From: Stenotrophomonas maltophilia
GTDB lineage: Bacteria; Pseudomonadota; Gammaproteobacteria; Xanthomonadales; Xanthomonadaceae
Direction: 5' to 3'
Assembly: GCF_023518235.1 (NCBI RefSeq)
Contig: NZ_CP090423.1
Coordinates: 1,116,001-1,180,000, forward strand
DNA: 64,000 bases
Positions 41,903 through 50,921 of the stretch are shown in pieces (position 1 is the stretch's first letter; every line of letters starts with the position of its first letter). The position numbers and the translations under genes were made by a program. A model generated the notes under the pieces. The model had not been told where the DNA came from, ran no database searches, and saw only the letters and a list, made by a program, of their open reading frames with translations.

Positions 41903-42706
41903 TTGAATATTCCAGCACTGATACTGACATCGACCAATCTCATTCGCATCTTCACCACCGGCCCGGAATTCGTGCGGGAAAACCCGAACAACTTCCACTG
42001 CAACCAGCAGGACGTAATCCAGAAGGCGGTAGAGAAGACAAGACACCAAGCCAAGGAGCGGATGCTGGTGGAAGGGCTGTCTCAGCTTTCAACGCCTCGA
42101 AAATCAACCAGCACGCTGGAGGCGCTGGTTGATTCGATTCCAATCGAGCTCAACACCATCCAGACGAGGGCGTCAGAAAGCGCCTTCGCGCTCATAGAAT
42201 GCACGGCTACGTTCGAATTCACAATTCCGCCTCAGGCCATGAATGCGATAAGCAAGGATCAAAGCTCCAGGGACGCCGCGACACGCCGTTACGCGCAACT
42301 CACCAACAGGGGAGTTTCCCTGGATAACTTCAGTTTTGGCGTTGAATTCGAACAGGGAAAACCGACCATTGTCGACTTGAGTGACCAGCAGATTCCGCAG
42401 ATTCTGCTGTCAAGCATCACGATGGCAGTAGCAGATAGCGACGCCATCCTTGCGCGCCGCCTGGCCGTAGTGTCGGCTGATTTCTACTTGGCAGATCAGG
42501 ACCTCAACTCCGCCTGGAAGGCGCTGGCGCCACATCAACGCCTGCGCATGCGGAGGTCGCAGCGCGAATGGATCAGCGAAAAAACCAGGCTGTGTGGCGA
42601 TATCGAGGGAGAACGCTACGGCGCTCTATCAATCGCCGATAGAATTGACGCTCTCAGTTGTCATGGCGAAATGACAGCGGCGCGACTATCGATTCTTCAT
42701 GACTAG
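41903..42706 (+). CDS. Protein with C-terminal DUF1311/LprI-like domain
   Basis: 267-residue protein. The last 80 or so residues (SADFYLADQDLNSAWKAL, QREWISEKTRLCGD, DALSCHGEMTAARL) match the DUF1311/LprI pattern with its two Cys residues, a small helical domain found in periplasmic proteins including a lysozyme inhibitor. The upstream part is unassigned. The only start in frame that gives the full length is a TTG at 41903, and no good signal peptide is visible there. An exported protein would need one, so the true start may be elsewhere or the 5' end may be damaged. It has its own transcription direction, convergent with hmuV. Confidence 0.6.
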   Translation: MNIPALILTSTNLIRIFTTGPEFVRENPNNFHCNQQDVIQKAVEKTRHQAKERMLVEGLSQLSTPRKSTSTLEALVDSIPIELNTIQTRASESAFALIECTATFEFTIPPQAMNAISKDQSSRDAATRRYAQLTNRGVSLDNFSFGVEFEQGKPTIVDLSDQQIPQILLSSITMAVADSDAILARRLAVVSADFYLADQDLNSAWKALAPHQRLRMRRSQREWISEKTRLCGDIEGERYGALSIADRIDALSCHGEMTAARLSILHD

Positions 42707-42821
42707 TCGCCGATCACACTGAAGAGCGGCCACTGAAAACAGAGTGGCGCCTTGAGATCATTTCATTGAGAAGAATGAACTTCCAATGGCACGTCGCGGT
42801 GCGGCACGAGGCTTCACTTCA

Positions 42822-43583
42822 TCAGGCCACCACCACCAGCGGCACCCCGCGCCGTGGATGCTCCAGCACCACCACATTCTGCTGGTAGACGCGCTGCAGA
42901 TTGTCTTCGGTCAGCACCTGCAACGGCGTGCCATCGGCTGCCACCCTGCCCTGCTCCAGCAACACGATGCGGTCCGCGTAACCGGCAGCCAGGTTCAGAT
43001 CGTGCAGCACCACGATCACACAGGCACCGGCCTCAGCACACTCGCGCACACTGCGCAGCGTGCGCTCCTGGTGGCGAAGATCCAGCGCGGCGGTCGGTTC
43101 GTCCAGCAGCAGCAACGGCGTGTCCTGCGCCAGCACGCGTGCGAACGTGGTGCGGGCGGATTCGCCACCGGAGAGTTGCTGTACTTCGCGCAGGCGCAGC
43201 GCCTGCAGCTCGGCAGCGTCGATCGCCGCCTCCACCTGGGCATCATCGGCCACCGGGTCCGGCGGATGCGGCAACCGGCCCATCGCCACCACTTCTTCCA
43301 CGCTGAAAGCAAAGCGCACGCCGTGCTCCTGCGGCATCACCGCGCGCTCCCGCGCCAGCGGCCCGGCCTTGTAACTGGCCAACGGCTTGCCCAGCAGGCT
43401 CACCTCGCCCACATCGGCGCGCAGGTCTCCGGCGGCCACCGCCAGCAGCGTGGACTTGCCTGCGCCATTTGGGCCGACCAGCGCGGTCACCGTGCCCGGC
43501 TCGAACGAAAGCGAGATGCCATGCAGGATCTCGCGCTGCTGGCGGCGCACCACCACCTCGTGCAGCTTCAACAGCACGCTCAT
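42822..43583 (-). CDS. hmuV: Hemin ABC transporter ATP-binding protein
   Basis: 253-residue ATPase of the FecE/HmuV family. Walker A is GPNGAGKST (about 37-45) and the Q-loop is in VMPQEHG. The signature is LSGGE near 138, Walker B is LLLLDEP, and the switch His is in VVLHDLNLAAGYADR. It powers import of haem from the periplasm through HmuU. The ATG overlaps the hmuU stop by four bases, so stoichiometry is coupled. It is the last gene of the haem-uptake operon. Confidence 0.93.
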   Translation of the reverse strand: MSVLLKLHEVVVRRQQREILHGISLSFEPGTVTALVGPNGAGKSTLLAVAAGDLRADVGEVSLLGKPLASYKAGPLARERAVMPQEHGVRFAFSVEEVVAMGRLPHPPDPVADDAQVEAAIDAAELQALRLREVQQLSGGESARTTFARVLAQDTPLLLLDEPTAALDLRHQERTLRSVRECAEAGACVIVVLHDLNLAAGYADRIVLLEQGRVAADGTPLQVLTEDNLQRVYQQNVVVLEHPRRGVPLVVVA

Positions 43584-44623
43584 GGCGCCGCCTTGCGGCG
43601 CTGCTGCAGCACCAGCCAGAGGAAGAACGGCGCGCCCAGCGCGGCGGAAAACAGGCCGAGCGGAATCTCAGCAGGCGGATCCAGCGTACGCGCTGCGGTA
43701 TCGGCCACCACGATCAACAACGCGCCAAGCAGGCCGGACAACGGCAGCAGCCAGCGATGACCGGGGCCGACCAGCAGGCGCGCCACGTGCGGCACCACCA
43801 GGCCGACGAAACTGATCGAACCGGCGAACGCCACCGCCGCACCGACCAGCAATGCACTGAACGCGACCAGGCGGCGCCGCGTGCAGGTAACGTCCAGCCC
43901 GAGGTGCTGCGCCTGGCGCTCACCCAGTGCCAGCATGTCCAGCGGCGTAGCCAACCGCTGCAACGCGAGCACGCCGATCGCAAACAATGGCACCACTGCA
44001 GCCACATCAGCCCAGTTGGCGCGCGCCAGCGAACCCATCTGCCAGAACACCAGCGACTGCAACTCGCTCTCACTGGCGATGTAAGTCAGGAAGCCGATCA
44101 ACGCCGAGCAGAACGCCGCCATCGCAATACCGACCAGCAACAGCGTGGCATTACCGGTGCCCTTGCCTGGACGGGCCAGGGCATAGGTCAGGCCGATCGC
44201 CAGCGCACCGCCGGCGAACGCGGCCACCGGCACCAGCCAACCGGCGGCACCGGCCGCACCCAGCACGATGGCGGCCACCGCGCCCAGCGCGGCGCCCTGG
44301 CTGACACCGACGATACCCGGGTCCGCCAGCGGGTTGCCGAACAAGCCCTGCAGGCTGGCACCGGCCATCGCCAGTGAGGCACCCACCATCGCACCCAGCA
44401 AGGCGCGCGGAATACGCAGTTGCCAGACCACGGCCAGGTCGCGGCTGCTGACGGCCTGCGGATCCAGCAGCCCCAGCTTCACCGCCAGCGCCTGCACCAC
44501 CTCCAGCGGCGGCAGCCGCAGCGGACCCACGGCAAACGACGCCAGCACTGCCCCCAGCAGTGCCAGCAACGCCACCATCACCATCGTCCGCCCGCGACGG
44601 CGGCGCCGATCCGCTGGACTCAT
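43580..44623 (-). CDS. hmuU: Hemin ABC transporter permease
   Basis: 347-residue FecCD-type permease with about nine or ten transmembrane helices. Conserved blocks are LRIPRALLGAMVGASLAMAG, GNPLADPGIVGVSQGAALG, LGLDVTCTRRRLVAFSALLVGA (an EAA-type loop region) and SFVGLVVPHVARLLVGPGHR. The start at 44623 (MSPADRRRRRGRT) overlaps the hmuT stop (ATGA), and a 50-residue longer frame runs into hmuT. It forms the channel with HmuV as motor and HmuT as ligand supplier. Confidence 0.93.
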   Translation of the reverse strand: MSPADRRRRRGRTMVMVALLALLGAVLASFAVGPLRLPPLEVVQALAVKLGLLDPQAVSSRDLAVVWQLRIPRALLGAMVGASLAMAGASLQGLFGNPLADPGIVGVSQGAALGAVAAIVLGAAGAAGWLVPVAAFAGGALAIGLTYALARPGKGTGNATLLLVGIAMAAFCSALIGFLTYIASESELQSLVFWQMGSLARANWADVAAVVPLFAIGVLALQRLATPLDMLALGERQAQHLGLDVTCTRRRLVAFSALLVGAAVAFAGSISFVGLVVPHVARLLVGPGHRWLLPLSGLLGALLIVVADTAARTLDPPAEIPLGLFSAALGAPFFLWLVLQQRRKAAP

Positions 44624-45666
44624 GCCTTCGGCATCGCCGCGAAGGCCTTGGCCAAGGCCAAGGCGCCGGCACCGGAGCCGACGCTGGTGTACTTCAGCTG
44701 CACATCCGGCATCACCCAGACCCGGTTGGCCTGGCCGGCCGGGGTCTGCTTCAGTGTCGGGTAGGACTTCCACAGGCCTTCTGCACCGCCGAACAGCTGC
44801 AGGTCATGCTCGGTCACCAGGATCACGTCCGGTGCGGCAGCAACCACGCCTTCATTGCTCAGCTGCGAGTAGTTCTTCACTCCCGCCTCGGTGCCGATGT
44901 TGACGCCACCGGCCAATGCGATCAGCTGCGCCGACGCGCTGTCGGCGCCAGCCACGGTCGGTGAGCCACCGGCACCTGTTGCCGAGACGTGGATCACGCG
45001 TGGTGCATGGCCCAGGCCCTTGCCAATCGCTGCAGCCTCGTCCAGTTGGCGCTGCACCTGGGTGGCCAGCGCCTGCCCGGCCTCGGCCACCCCGAGCGCG
45101 GCGGCGACCTTGCGCACCTTCTCCGGCGCCGGCTGCAGGTCATCGATGACCACCGCCGGCTCGCCAACTTCGCGCAGCTTCTTTGCCAGTTCGGTATGCC
45201 GACGCAGGCTGTTGCCCAGGAACAGCGAGCCCTTCAGGCTCAGCACGCCTTCCACGCCGGTGGTGCGGTTGAACAGGAACTGGTGTGGTGCCGCAAGGCC
45301 CGCCCGGGTGGTGGTATTGGTGGGTGCGGCAAACACCTGCCTGCCCAGGTCCAGCGCCTCGATCACCGCGATGACATCGTCGCCACCAGCAATGATGCGG
45401 CTGGTATCGGCCACTTCAACGTCGGCGCCATCGTCGGAATGCACCTTGGCCGGCAGCACGGCCTTCTGGTCGTGCACCGCCGGCATCTCGGCACCGGCTA
45501 CACGCTGCCAGCCTGCCGGCAACGCGGTTTCCGCAGCCGACGTCGCTGCGGGCGACTCAGCGGACTTGCTGGCATTGGAGGGGGCCGACGAGCCGCCACA
45601 GGCGGCCAGCGCCAGCGAAACAGCCAGCGGAAGCGCACACAGGCGCAGACGGGACGCGATGTTCAT
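44620..45666 (-). CDS. hmuT: Hemin-binding periplasmic protein
   Basis: 348-residue substrate-binding lipoprotein. The signal (RLCALPLAVSLALAAC) has a lipobox Cys, followed by a low-complexity Ser/Ala linker. Two lobes of the cluster-A (FecB/BtuF) type follow, with RIIAGGDDVIAVIEALDLG, VIHVSATGAGGSPTVAGADS and EGVVAAAPDVILVTEHDLQ. It captures haem and passes it to HmuU. GGAGA is seven bases before the ATG. It is preceded by the beta-propeller gene at 51 bases. Confidence 0.9.
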   Translation of the reverse strand: MNIASRLRLCALPLAVSLALAACGGSSAPSNASKSAESPAATSAAETALPAGWQRVAGAEMPAVHDQKAVLPAKVHSDDGADVEVADTSRIIAGGDDVIAVIEALDLGRQVFAAPTNTTTRAGLAAPHQFLFNRTTGVEGVLSLKGSLFLGNSLRRHTELAKKLREVGEPAVVIDDLQPAPEKVRKVAAALGVAEAGQALATQVQRQLDEAAAIGKGLGHAPRVIHVSATGAGGSPTVAGADSASAQLIALAGGVNIGTEAGVKNYSQLSNEGVVAAAPDVILVTEHDLQLFGGAEGLWKSYPTLKQTPAGQANRVWVMPDVQLKYTSVGSGAGALALAKAFAAMPKA

Positions 45667-45717
45667 GGACGTTCTCCTTGCTGGCAGGGCGACGCGCACG
45701 CCGCCCCGCCGGGTGAC

Positions 45718-47094
45718 TTACTGCTTCGGGGTGATGCGGGTGATGCGGTCACCCTTCGGGTCTTCGGCGCCGCGCGACTTGTTCACCGCGAACACATTGC
45801 CCTTGCCATCGGCGCGGACATGGTTCGGCAGCGTGCCGCCATCGAGGTTGGCGACCACCTTGCCGTCGCCGTTCACCACGGTGATGGTGCCGGCGCCGCG
45901 GTTGCTGACATAGGCCAGGCCAGAGGCATCATCGAAAGCGACGTTCAGCGCACCAGCGCCAACCGGCACGTCGTGCAGCACCTTGCCGGCGGCCACATCG
46001 ACGATCAGCAGGTTGTCGGTGCCCTGCGAGGCCACGTACAGGCGGTTGCGCGCCGCGTCGAAGGCCACGCCTGACGCGCTGATCGAATTGCCCAGATCGA
46101 TGACCTTCTCGACCTTGCCGCTGGCCACGTCGATCACCGCTGCTTCCGGGGTGCCGATGCTGACGGTGAACAGCTTGCCGCCCTTCTCGTCCAGCACCAG
46201 GCTCATCGGGGTGAACTTGCCGTCATCCACGCCGGATTCCAGCGTCACCGCCGGCAGCTCCTTGAAGGTCTTGGCATCGAACACTGACAGGTGGTCCTCG
46301 CCCGTGGCCGAGGCGAACACCTTGCCGTGGGTGCCGTCGACCACCACGTCGCGCGCATGCGGCACGGCATCGACCGGGAACTGGTGGACCAGCGACAGGT
46401 CCTTCTGGCGGTAGACCGCGATCGAGTTCTGGCGGGTATTGGTCACCCACACATTGCCGTTGATGTCATCCACGCCCACGCCGTAGACCGCGTACACCGC
46501 ACCGTTGCTGCCGCCCGGCACCTGCGCCGGGGTGATCGCCTGGGTCACCTTCAGCGTCTTCGGGTCCAGCTTCAGCAGCTGCGACTGGGTGACCGGCGGA
46601 CGGCCCACGGCCGAGGTCACGAACACCGCATTGCTGGCGGCGCTGTAGGCGGACTGGTACAGGCCCGGCACCAGTTTGTTGGACTGGGTGGCGAACTGCG
46701 CCTGGCCGGACAGCGGCAGCTGCGGCGACACGCGCAGCTTGAGCACCGTTGCCGCCGCCGGCTGGCTGGCACGTACCACGACCGGGTGGGTGCCCGGCAC
46801 GGCATCGGCCGGAATACTCAGCTGGGTCTTGAAGTTGCCATCGGCATCGACCACCACCGGCTGCGCGTTGAGCACGCTGTCGCCACGCAGCAGGCTGACC
46901 TTCTGGCCCGGCACGAAGCCACGACCGATCACGTCGGCGGTGCTGCCGGGAACCACGTTCTCACCACGCGAGACAACCTCGCCCTTGAAGGTGGCATTGG
47001 CCGGCTGGTCGAACACCGGCTGCGCGGTGGCGGTGACGGCCAGCAGCAGGCCGGCGGCGAGAGAGGTGAGACGGAGAGACGGACGGAACGACAT
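45718..47094 (-). CDS. Exported beta-propeller (YncE-like) protein
   Basis: 458-residue periplasmic protein. A signal (LTSLAAGLLLAVTATAQ) precedes an Ig-like segment (about 25-130) and a YVTN/YncE-type beta-propeller. Blades are visible in VYAVYGVGVDDINGNVWVTN, HARDVVVDGTHGKVFASA, ASGVAFDAARNRLYVASQG and LNVAFDDASGLAYVSNRG. GGAGC is close to the ATG at 47094; longer frames lack this. Its location inside a haem-uptake operon suggests a part in iron or haem handling, for example binding to an outer-membrane receptor, but this is inference. Confidence 0.85.
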   Translation of the reverse strand: MSFRPSLRLTSLAAGLLLAVTATAQPVFDQPANATFKGEVVSRGENVVPGSTADVIGRGFVPGQKVSLLRGDSVLNAQPVVVDADGNFKTQLSIPADAVPGTHPVVVRASQPAAATVLKLRVSPQLPLSGQAQFATQSNKLVPGLYQSAYSAASNAVFVTSAVGRPPVTQSQLLKLDPKTLKVTQAITPAQVPGGSNGAVYAVYGVGVDDINGNVWVTNTRQNSIAVYRQKDLSLVHQFPVDAVPHARDVVVDGTHGKVFASATGEDHLSVFDAKTFKELPAVTLESGVDDGKFTPMSLVLDEKGGKLFTVSIGTPEAAVIDVASGKVEKVIDLGNSISASGVAFDAARNRLYVASQGTDNLLIVDVAAGKVLHDVPVGAGALNVAFDDASGLAYVSNRGAGTITVVNGDGKVVANLDGGTLPNHVRADGKGNVFAVNKSRGAEDPKGDRITRITPKQ

Positions 47095-47216
47095 GGAAGG
47101 CTCCTTGCACACGTAGGCCGCGCCACGTGACGCGGGATTCATCGGTTGCCTGGGCCGCTGCACGCCGGCAGCCTCGCCTGGGTGGTGGGGTCGCACGGCA
47201 CTGCGTGCGTACGGAT

Positions 47217-48245
47217 TCATTCGGCAGCGTTGTCACTGCCATTGAGGGCGCCGTCGCCGACGCTGCGATCGGTCACGCCGTACAGTTCGTGCAGCGCAGC
47301 GTGGAACGAGGCGGGCAGCATCGGACCATGGCCCAGGCCGTCGAACTCGCGGTACTGCACGCTCAGCCCGGGCACCTTGCCCAGGCGTTGGGACAGCTGC
47401 ATGGCTGCATCGGGCGTGGCACCGCCAATACGGCGCAGGTGCGCGACCACGCGCGGATTGTTCATGTCACGCTTGCCGCGATCGCCGACGCGCTCGGCAC
47501 CGCCCAGCATCAGCCACAGCTTCGCCGGCTGGCCATGCACGTTCTGCACGAACTGCTGCTCCGGATCGCCCAGCGCAGCGCCTTGACTCCACCACAGCGA
47601 CGGGCTGGCGGCCAGATAGGACTGGAACGCGGCGGGACGGGTGTACAGCGCATTGAGCACGAACAACCCGCCCAGCGAATGACCCCACAGCGCTTGCTGC
47701 TGCGCATCGATGCGTGCACGACGCTCGACTTCCGGCTTGATCCGGCGTTCGATCACATCCAGGAAGGCTGCGGCGCCACCGCCGACCGCCTGGGTCGTGC
47801 CACTCTCATCGTCGGCACGGTCGATCCATGCGGTGTAATCGCGGGTACGCGCCTTCGAATCGATGCGCAGGTCGTTGTCGTAGCCGATCAGTACCAGCAC
47901 CGGTGGTGCCTTGCGCGCGGCCAGCTCGGCCAGGATCGGCTGGTCCAGCACCATCGCCACCGCGTTGCCGTCCAGCGCATACAGAACCGGCATCGGGGCC
48001 TTACCCTCCGTGGCCGGAATGGCCACATTCACACGCCAGCGGCGCTGCTGGTCCGGACTGTCCACCACGAACTGCTCGAACCGGTAGCTGGACGCGGGCT
48101 CGTCGAGCACGGTGTGGCCGATCTTCTGCAGCGGGTTGCGCTGCTGCGCATGGGCATAGGGAGTGGCCAGGAGCAGACCCATCATCAAGGCGGCCAGGCC
48201 GCGGGCCAGCGGACCCCGGCGCGAAGGCAGGACGAAATGCTTCAT
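47217..48245 (-). CDS. Exported alpha/beta-hydrolase esterase (Fes/IroE-like)
   Basis: 342-residue esterase of the putative-esterase family (related to siderophore esterases). A signal (LARGLAALMMGLLLATPYAHA) is followed by the hydrolase core with nucleophile motif GHSLGG and the downstream catalytic His in DGLGHGPML. Other family features are MPVLYALDGNAVAMVLDQP and RTRDYTAW. Siderophore esterases of this family release iron from ferri-siderophores. It is the first gene of the five-gene hmu operon, with a Fur-box-like site 62 bases upstream of the ATG. The substrate is not known. Confidence 0.85.
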   Translation of the reverse strand: MKHFVLPSRRGPLARGLAALMMGLLLATPYAHAQQRNPLQKIGHTVLDEPASSYRFEQFVVDSPDQQRRWRVNVAIPATEGKAPMPVLYALDGNAVAMVLDQPILAELAARKAPPVLVLIGYDNDLRIDSKARTRDYTAWIDRADDESGTTQAVGGGAAAFLDVIERRIKPEVERRARIDAQQQALWGHSLGGLFVLNALYTRPAAFQSYLAASPSLWWSQGAALGDPEQQFVQNVHGQPAKLWLMLGGAERVGDRGKRDMNNPRVVAHLRRIGGATPDAAMQLSQRLGKVPGLSVQYREFDGLGHGPMLPASFHAALHELYGVTDRSVGDGALNGSDNAAE

Positions 48246-48306
48246 CAGCGGCAGCGGAGGCAGCCCGAAGCCGCCGGTTCACAAGGGACCGCAGTCTACC
48301 TCAAAC

Positions 48307-48325
48307 GCGAATGATTATCACATCG
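48307..48325 (-). promoter_or_regulatory. Fur-box-like site upstream of the haem operon
   Basis: The minus strand reads CGATGTGATAATCATTCGC here, matching 12 of 19 bases of the Fur consensus, with an intact GATAATCATT core. It lies just upstream of the esterase gene. Iron-dependent repression of the operon is therefore likely. Confidence 0.7.
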
Positions 48326-48527
48326 ATAATACGTCACACTGTGTATCACGCGCGCGACGAGCCGGTTGCACAGGAGGCGGCACTTCCCCTATTTTTCCGC
48401 CCACTGGGGCATTGGACCGCCCCACCTCCAGCGCGGCCATGGACGGCAGGCTCTTCGCCGTCGTCCGGGTCGCGTTCATCCGCGCCACGACCGCCATGGG
48501 ATTGGATCCCATGATTGTGAGACCCCC

Positions 48528-48902
48528 TTGAAGCACACCGCACTGATCGCCCTTACCCTCGGCCTGTCTGCGCCGCTGGCCGCCCACGCCGCGCAGGATC
48601 TGCCCACGCTCTACCAGGCCTTCGAAGAGGCCGGCAATTCGACGCTGAGCATGGAAGAACTCAACCAGACGGTGACCTTCACCGCCGTGGCGCTGGGCGT
48701 TTCCAGCAACATGGCGGGCGAACCGCTCATCGAGGCCGGCGATGACCAGGGCAATGTCCTGGCCCGACTGACCAGCGATGATGAGCAGCAGGCGGCCAAG
48801 CTGGGCGCACTGGAAGAAGGCGCCGTCTTCACCGCCAGTTGCACGCTGCAGTTCAGCTCCGGCACCGACTATCTGTCCTTCGGCGATTGCAGCCTGAAGT
48901 AA
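48528..48902 (+). CDS. Exported OB-fold (tRNA_anti-like) protein
   Basis: 124-residue exported protein starting at TTG (48528). The signal (HTALIALTLGLSAPLAAHA) directly follows the start, which decides it over a longer frame beginning at 48366. The mature domain (TVTFTAVALGVSSNMAGEP, GNVLARLTSDDEQQAAKL, FTASCTLQFSSGTDYLSFGD) matches small periplasmic OB-fold proteins of the tRNA_anti-like type. Two Cys residues near the C-terminus may pair. It is followed by a strong terminator. Confidence 0.75.
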   Translation: MKHTALIALTLGLSAPLAAHAAQDLPTLYQAFEEAGNSTLSMEELNQTVTFTAVALGVSSNMAGEPLIEAGDDQGNVLARLTSDDEQQAAKLGALEEGAVFTASCTLQFSSGTDYLSFGDCSLK

Positions 48903-48906
48903 CGAC

Positions 48907-48934
48907 GAAGCCGGCGAAATGCCGGCTTCTTTTC
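48907..48934 (+). terminator. Rho-independent terminator
   Basis: GAAGCCGGC-GAAAT-GCCGGCTTC followed by TTTTC, five bases after the stop of the OB-fold gene. Confidence 0.88.
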
Positions 48935-48943
48935 TCTGCACCT

Positions 48944-48966
48944 GTAGAGTCGAGCCATGCTCGACT
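48944..48966 (+). repeat. SMAG-like GTAG repeat
   Basis: GTAGAGTCGAGCCATGCTCG and onwards, a palindromic hairpin with GTAG head. It lies between the convergent OB-fold and DUF805 genes. Confidence 0.85.
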
Positions 48967-48975
48967 TGCGCCATG

Positions 48976-49347
48976 TCAGGGGCCCACAGGCACCGGACCA
49001 TACACATTCTCCTGCGGCGTACCCGGCAGCAGCGCAAAGACCAGGATCACGATTCCACCGCCCGGCACCAGCGCCAGCAGGTAGAACCAGCCCGACTGGT
49101 TGCAGTCATGCAGGCGGCGCACGGTGACGGCGATGACCGGCAGCAGCGTAGCCAGCCAGAACACGACGAACAGGATGATCGACGCGATGCCCAGGACGTC
49201 GGACTGCATCACCAGCGCGGTGACCAGCGGCACCATCAGCACGGCGGAGACGATCAGCAGGAACAGCTGGAACATCCAGTACTCGCGGCGGTTGGCACGA
49301 CCCTCGAACTGGGCGTAGCGCTTCAACGGCAGAATCAATTCCTGCAC
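48976..49347 (-). CDS. DUF805 membrane protein
   Basis: 123-residue inner-membrane protein of the DUF805 family. The hallmark start is LKRYAQFEGRANRREYWMF, followed by four hydrophobic segments (LFLLIVSAVLMVPLV, IILFVVFWLATLLPVIAV, YLLALVPGGGIVILVFALLP). The RRLHD motif lies between segments. A GTG at 49347 with GGA upstream is preferred to a 148-residue frame. The function is unknown; relatives are common stand-alone genes. Confidence 0.82.
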   Translation of the reverse strand: MQELILPLKRYAQFEGRANRREYWMFQLFLLIVSAVLMVPLVTALVMQSDVLGIASIILFVVFWLATLLPVIAVTVRRLHDCNQSGWFYLLALVPGGGIVILVFALLPGTPQENVYGPVPVGP

Positions 49348-49407
49348 GGCATCGTTCCTTGATAAGAGAAGCCGCGCAGTGTGCCAAATGAACGCGCGCA
49401 GGACAAT

Positions 49408-49467
49408 GTAGCGCCGAGCCATGCTCGGCTGCCATTACACCTGTAGATCCCAGCCATGCTCGGCTGC
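49408..49467 (+). repeat. Two SMAG-like GTAG repeats in tandem
   Basis: GTAGCGCCGAGCCATGCTCG (from 49408) and GTAGATCCCAGCCATGCTCG (from 49443) are two same-orientation copies between the DUF805 gene and rarA. Confidence 0.85.
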
Positions 49468-49504
49468 TGTTCCAAGAGGTACCTGCAAGCCCATGCAAGA
49501 GCGG

Positions 49505-49527
49505 AGTCGAGCATGGCTCGACTCTAC
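49505..49527 (-). repeat. SMAG-like GTAG repeat, inverted
   Basis: The minus strand reads GTAGAGTCGAGCCATGCTCG, the opposite orientation to the pair upstream. Together they form a three-copy cluster. Confidence 0.85.
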
Positions 49528-49537
49528 ATAGGTCGAC

Positions 49538-50899
49538 TCAACGGCCCTTTGCGGCGCGCGCGGCTTCACGTTCGGCGCGCAGGCGGTCCAGCTTTTCCTT
49601 CAGCTTGATCTCCAGCCCGCGCGGCACCGGGTTGTAGTACACCCGCTCGCCCATCGCATCCGGGAATCCGGTCTGGTCCAGCGCGATGCCGCCTTCGGCG
49701 TCGTGGTCGTACTGGTACTCGGCACCGTAGCCGAGTTCCTTCATCAGCTTGGTCGGCGCGTTGCGCAGGTGCAGCGGCACTTCTTCGGTGCCGCTTTCGC
49801 GCACGTCGGCCTTGGCCTGGTTGAAGGCCGCGTAGCCAGCGTTCGACTTGGCGGTGCTGGCCAGATAGAGCACCAGTTGCGCGAACGCCAGCTCGCCCTC
49901 CGGGCTGCCCAGCCGCTCATAGATGTCCCACGCTTCCAGCGCCATGCTTTGCGCGCGCGGATCGGCCAGGCCGATATCCTCGATGGCCATGCGGGTCAGC
50001 CGGCGCGCCAGATAGGACGGATCGCAGCCGCCATCGAGCATGCGGGTCAGCCAGTACAGCGCGGCATCGGGATTGGAACTGCGCACCGACTTGTGCAGCG
50101 CCGAGATCTGGTCATAGAACTGCTCGCCACCCTTGTCGAAGCGACGGGTGCGATCGGCCAGCACCTGGGTCAGGGTCTGCGGGGTAATACGCCCGCCCTC
50201 CCCGCCCGCCAGTTCGGCGGCGATCTCCAGCAGCGTCAGCGCACGCCGGACATCACCGTCGGCGGCGGTTGCGATTTCCAGCAACAGCTCGGGAGCAACC
50301 TCGATGCGATCTTCGCCCAGGCCGCGTTCGCGGTCACCGAGCGCACGTTCCAGCGCTTCGACGATATCGGTCGGCGAGACCGCTTCCAGCACGTGCACGC
50401 GACAGCGCGACAGCAACGCCGAGTTCAGTTCGAACGACGGGTTCTCGGTAGTGGCACCGACGAACAGGATGGTGCCGCGCTCGATATGCGGCAGGAACGC
50501 ATCCTGCTGCGCCTTGTTGAAGCGATGCACCTCGTCCACGAACAGCACGGTGCGGCGGCCTTCGGCGAAGCGCTGCGCGGCCTCGGCCAGCACCTGGCGC
50601 ACTTCCGGCAGGCCGGACAGCACCGCGGAGATGGCACGGAATTCGGCGTCGGAATACTCGGCCAGCAGCAGCGCGAGCGTGGTCTTGCCGCAGCCCGGCG
50701 GCCCCCACAGGATCATCGAATGCACGCGGCCGGATTCGACCGCGCGACGCAGCGCGCTGTCCGGCGCCAGCTGGCGCTTCTGCCCGACCATCTCATCGAG
50801 GGTGCGCGGGCGCATGCGCTCGGCCAGCGGGCGCAGGTGATCCCGATCAACGCTCAGCAGATCGGGGCCGGGGAAGGAAGTTGAACGATGTCTTGCCAC
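49538..50899 (-). CDS. rarA: Replication-associated recombination protein A (AAA ATPase)
   Basis: 453-residue clamp-loader-like AAA+ ATPase (RarA/MgsA). The N-terminal MRPRTLDEMVGQ is followed by Walker A GPPGCGKTTL and Walker B VLFVDEVHRFNKAQQD. Sensor 1 is in FVGATTENPSF and the sensor-2 region includes DGDVRRALTLLE. The C-terminal tetramerisation part has ALYWLTRMLDGGCDPSYLARR and GYGAEYQYDHDAEGG. It acts at stalled forks to unwind and remodel DNA. The start is a GTG at 50899; a longer frame crosses a palindromic repeat. It lies downstream of lolA on the same strand. Confidence 0.95.
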   Translation of the reverse strand: MARHRSTSFPGPDLLSVDRDHLRPLAERMRPRTLDEMVGQKRQLAPDSALRRAVESGRVHSMILWGPPGCGKTTLALLLAEYSDAEFRAISAVLSGLPEVRQVLAEAAQRFAEGRRTVLFVDEVHRFNKAQQDAFLPHIERGTILFVGATTENPSFELNSALLSRCRVHVLEAVSPTDIVEALERALGDRERGLGEDRIEVAPELLLEIATAADGDVRRALTLLEIAAELAGGEGGRITPQTLTQVLADRTRRFDKGGEQFYDQISALHKSVRSSNPDAALYWLTRMLDGGCDPSYLARRLTRMAIEDIGLADPRAQSMALEAWDIYERLGSPEGELAFAQLVLYLASTAKSNAGYAAFNQAKADVRESGTEEVPLHLRNAPTKLMKELGYGAEYQYDHDAEGGIALDQTGFPDAMGERVYYNPVPRGLEIKLKEKLDRLRAEREAARAAKGR

Positions 50900-50921
50900 C
50901 CGCTCATTGTACCGCGAGAGC

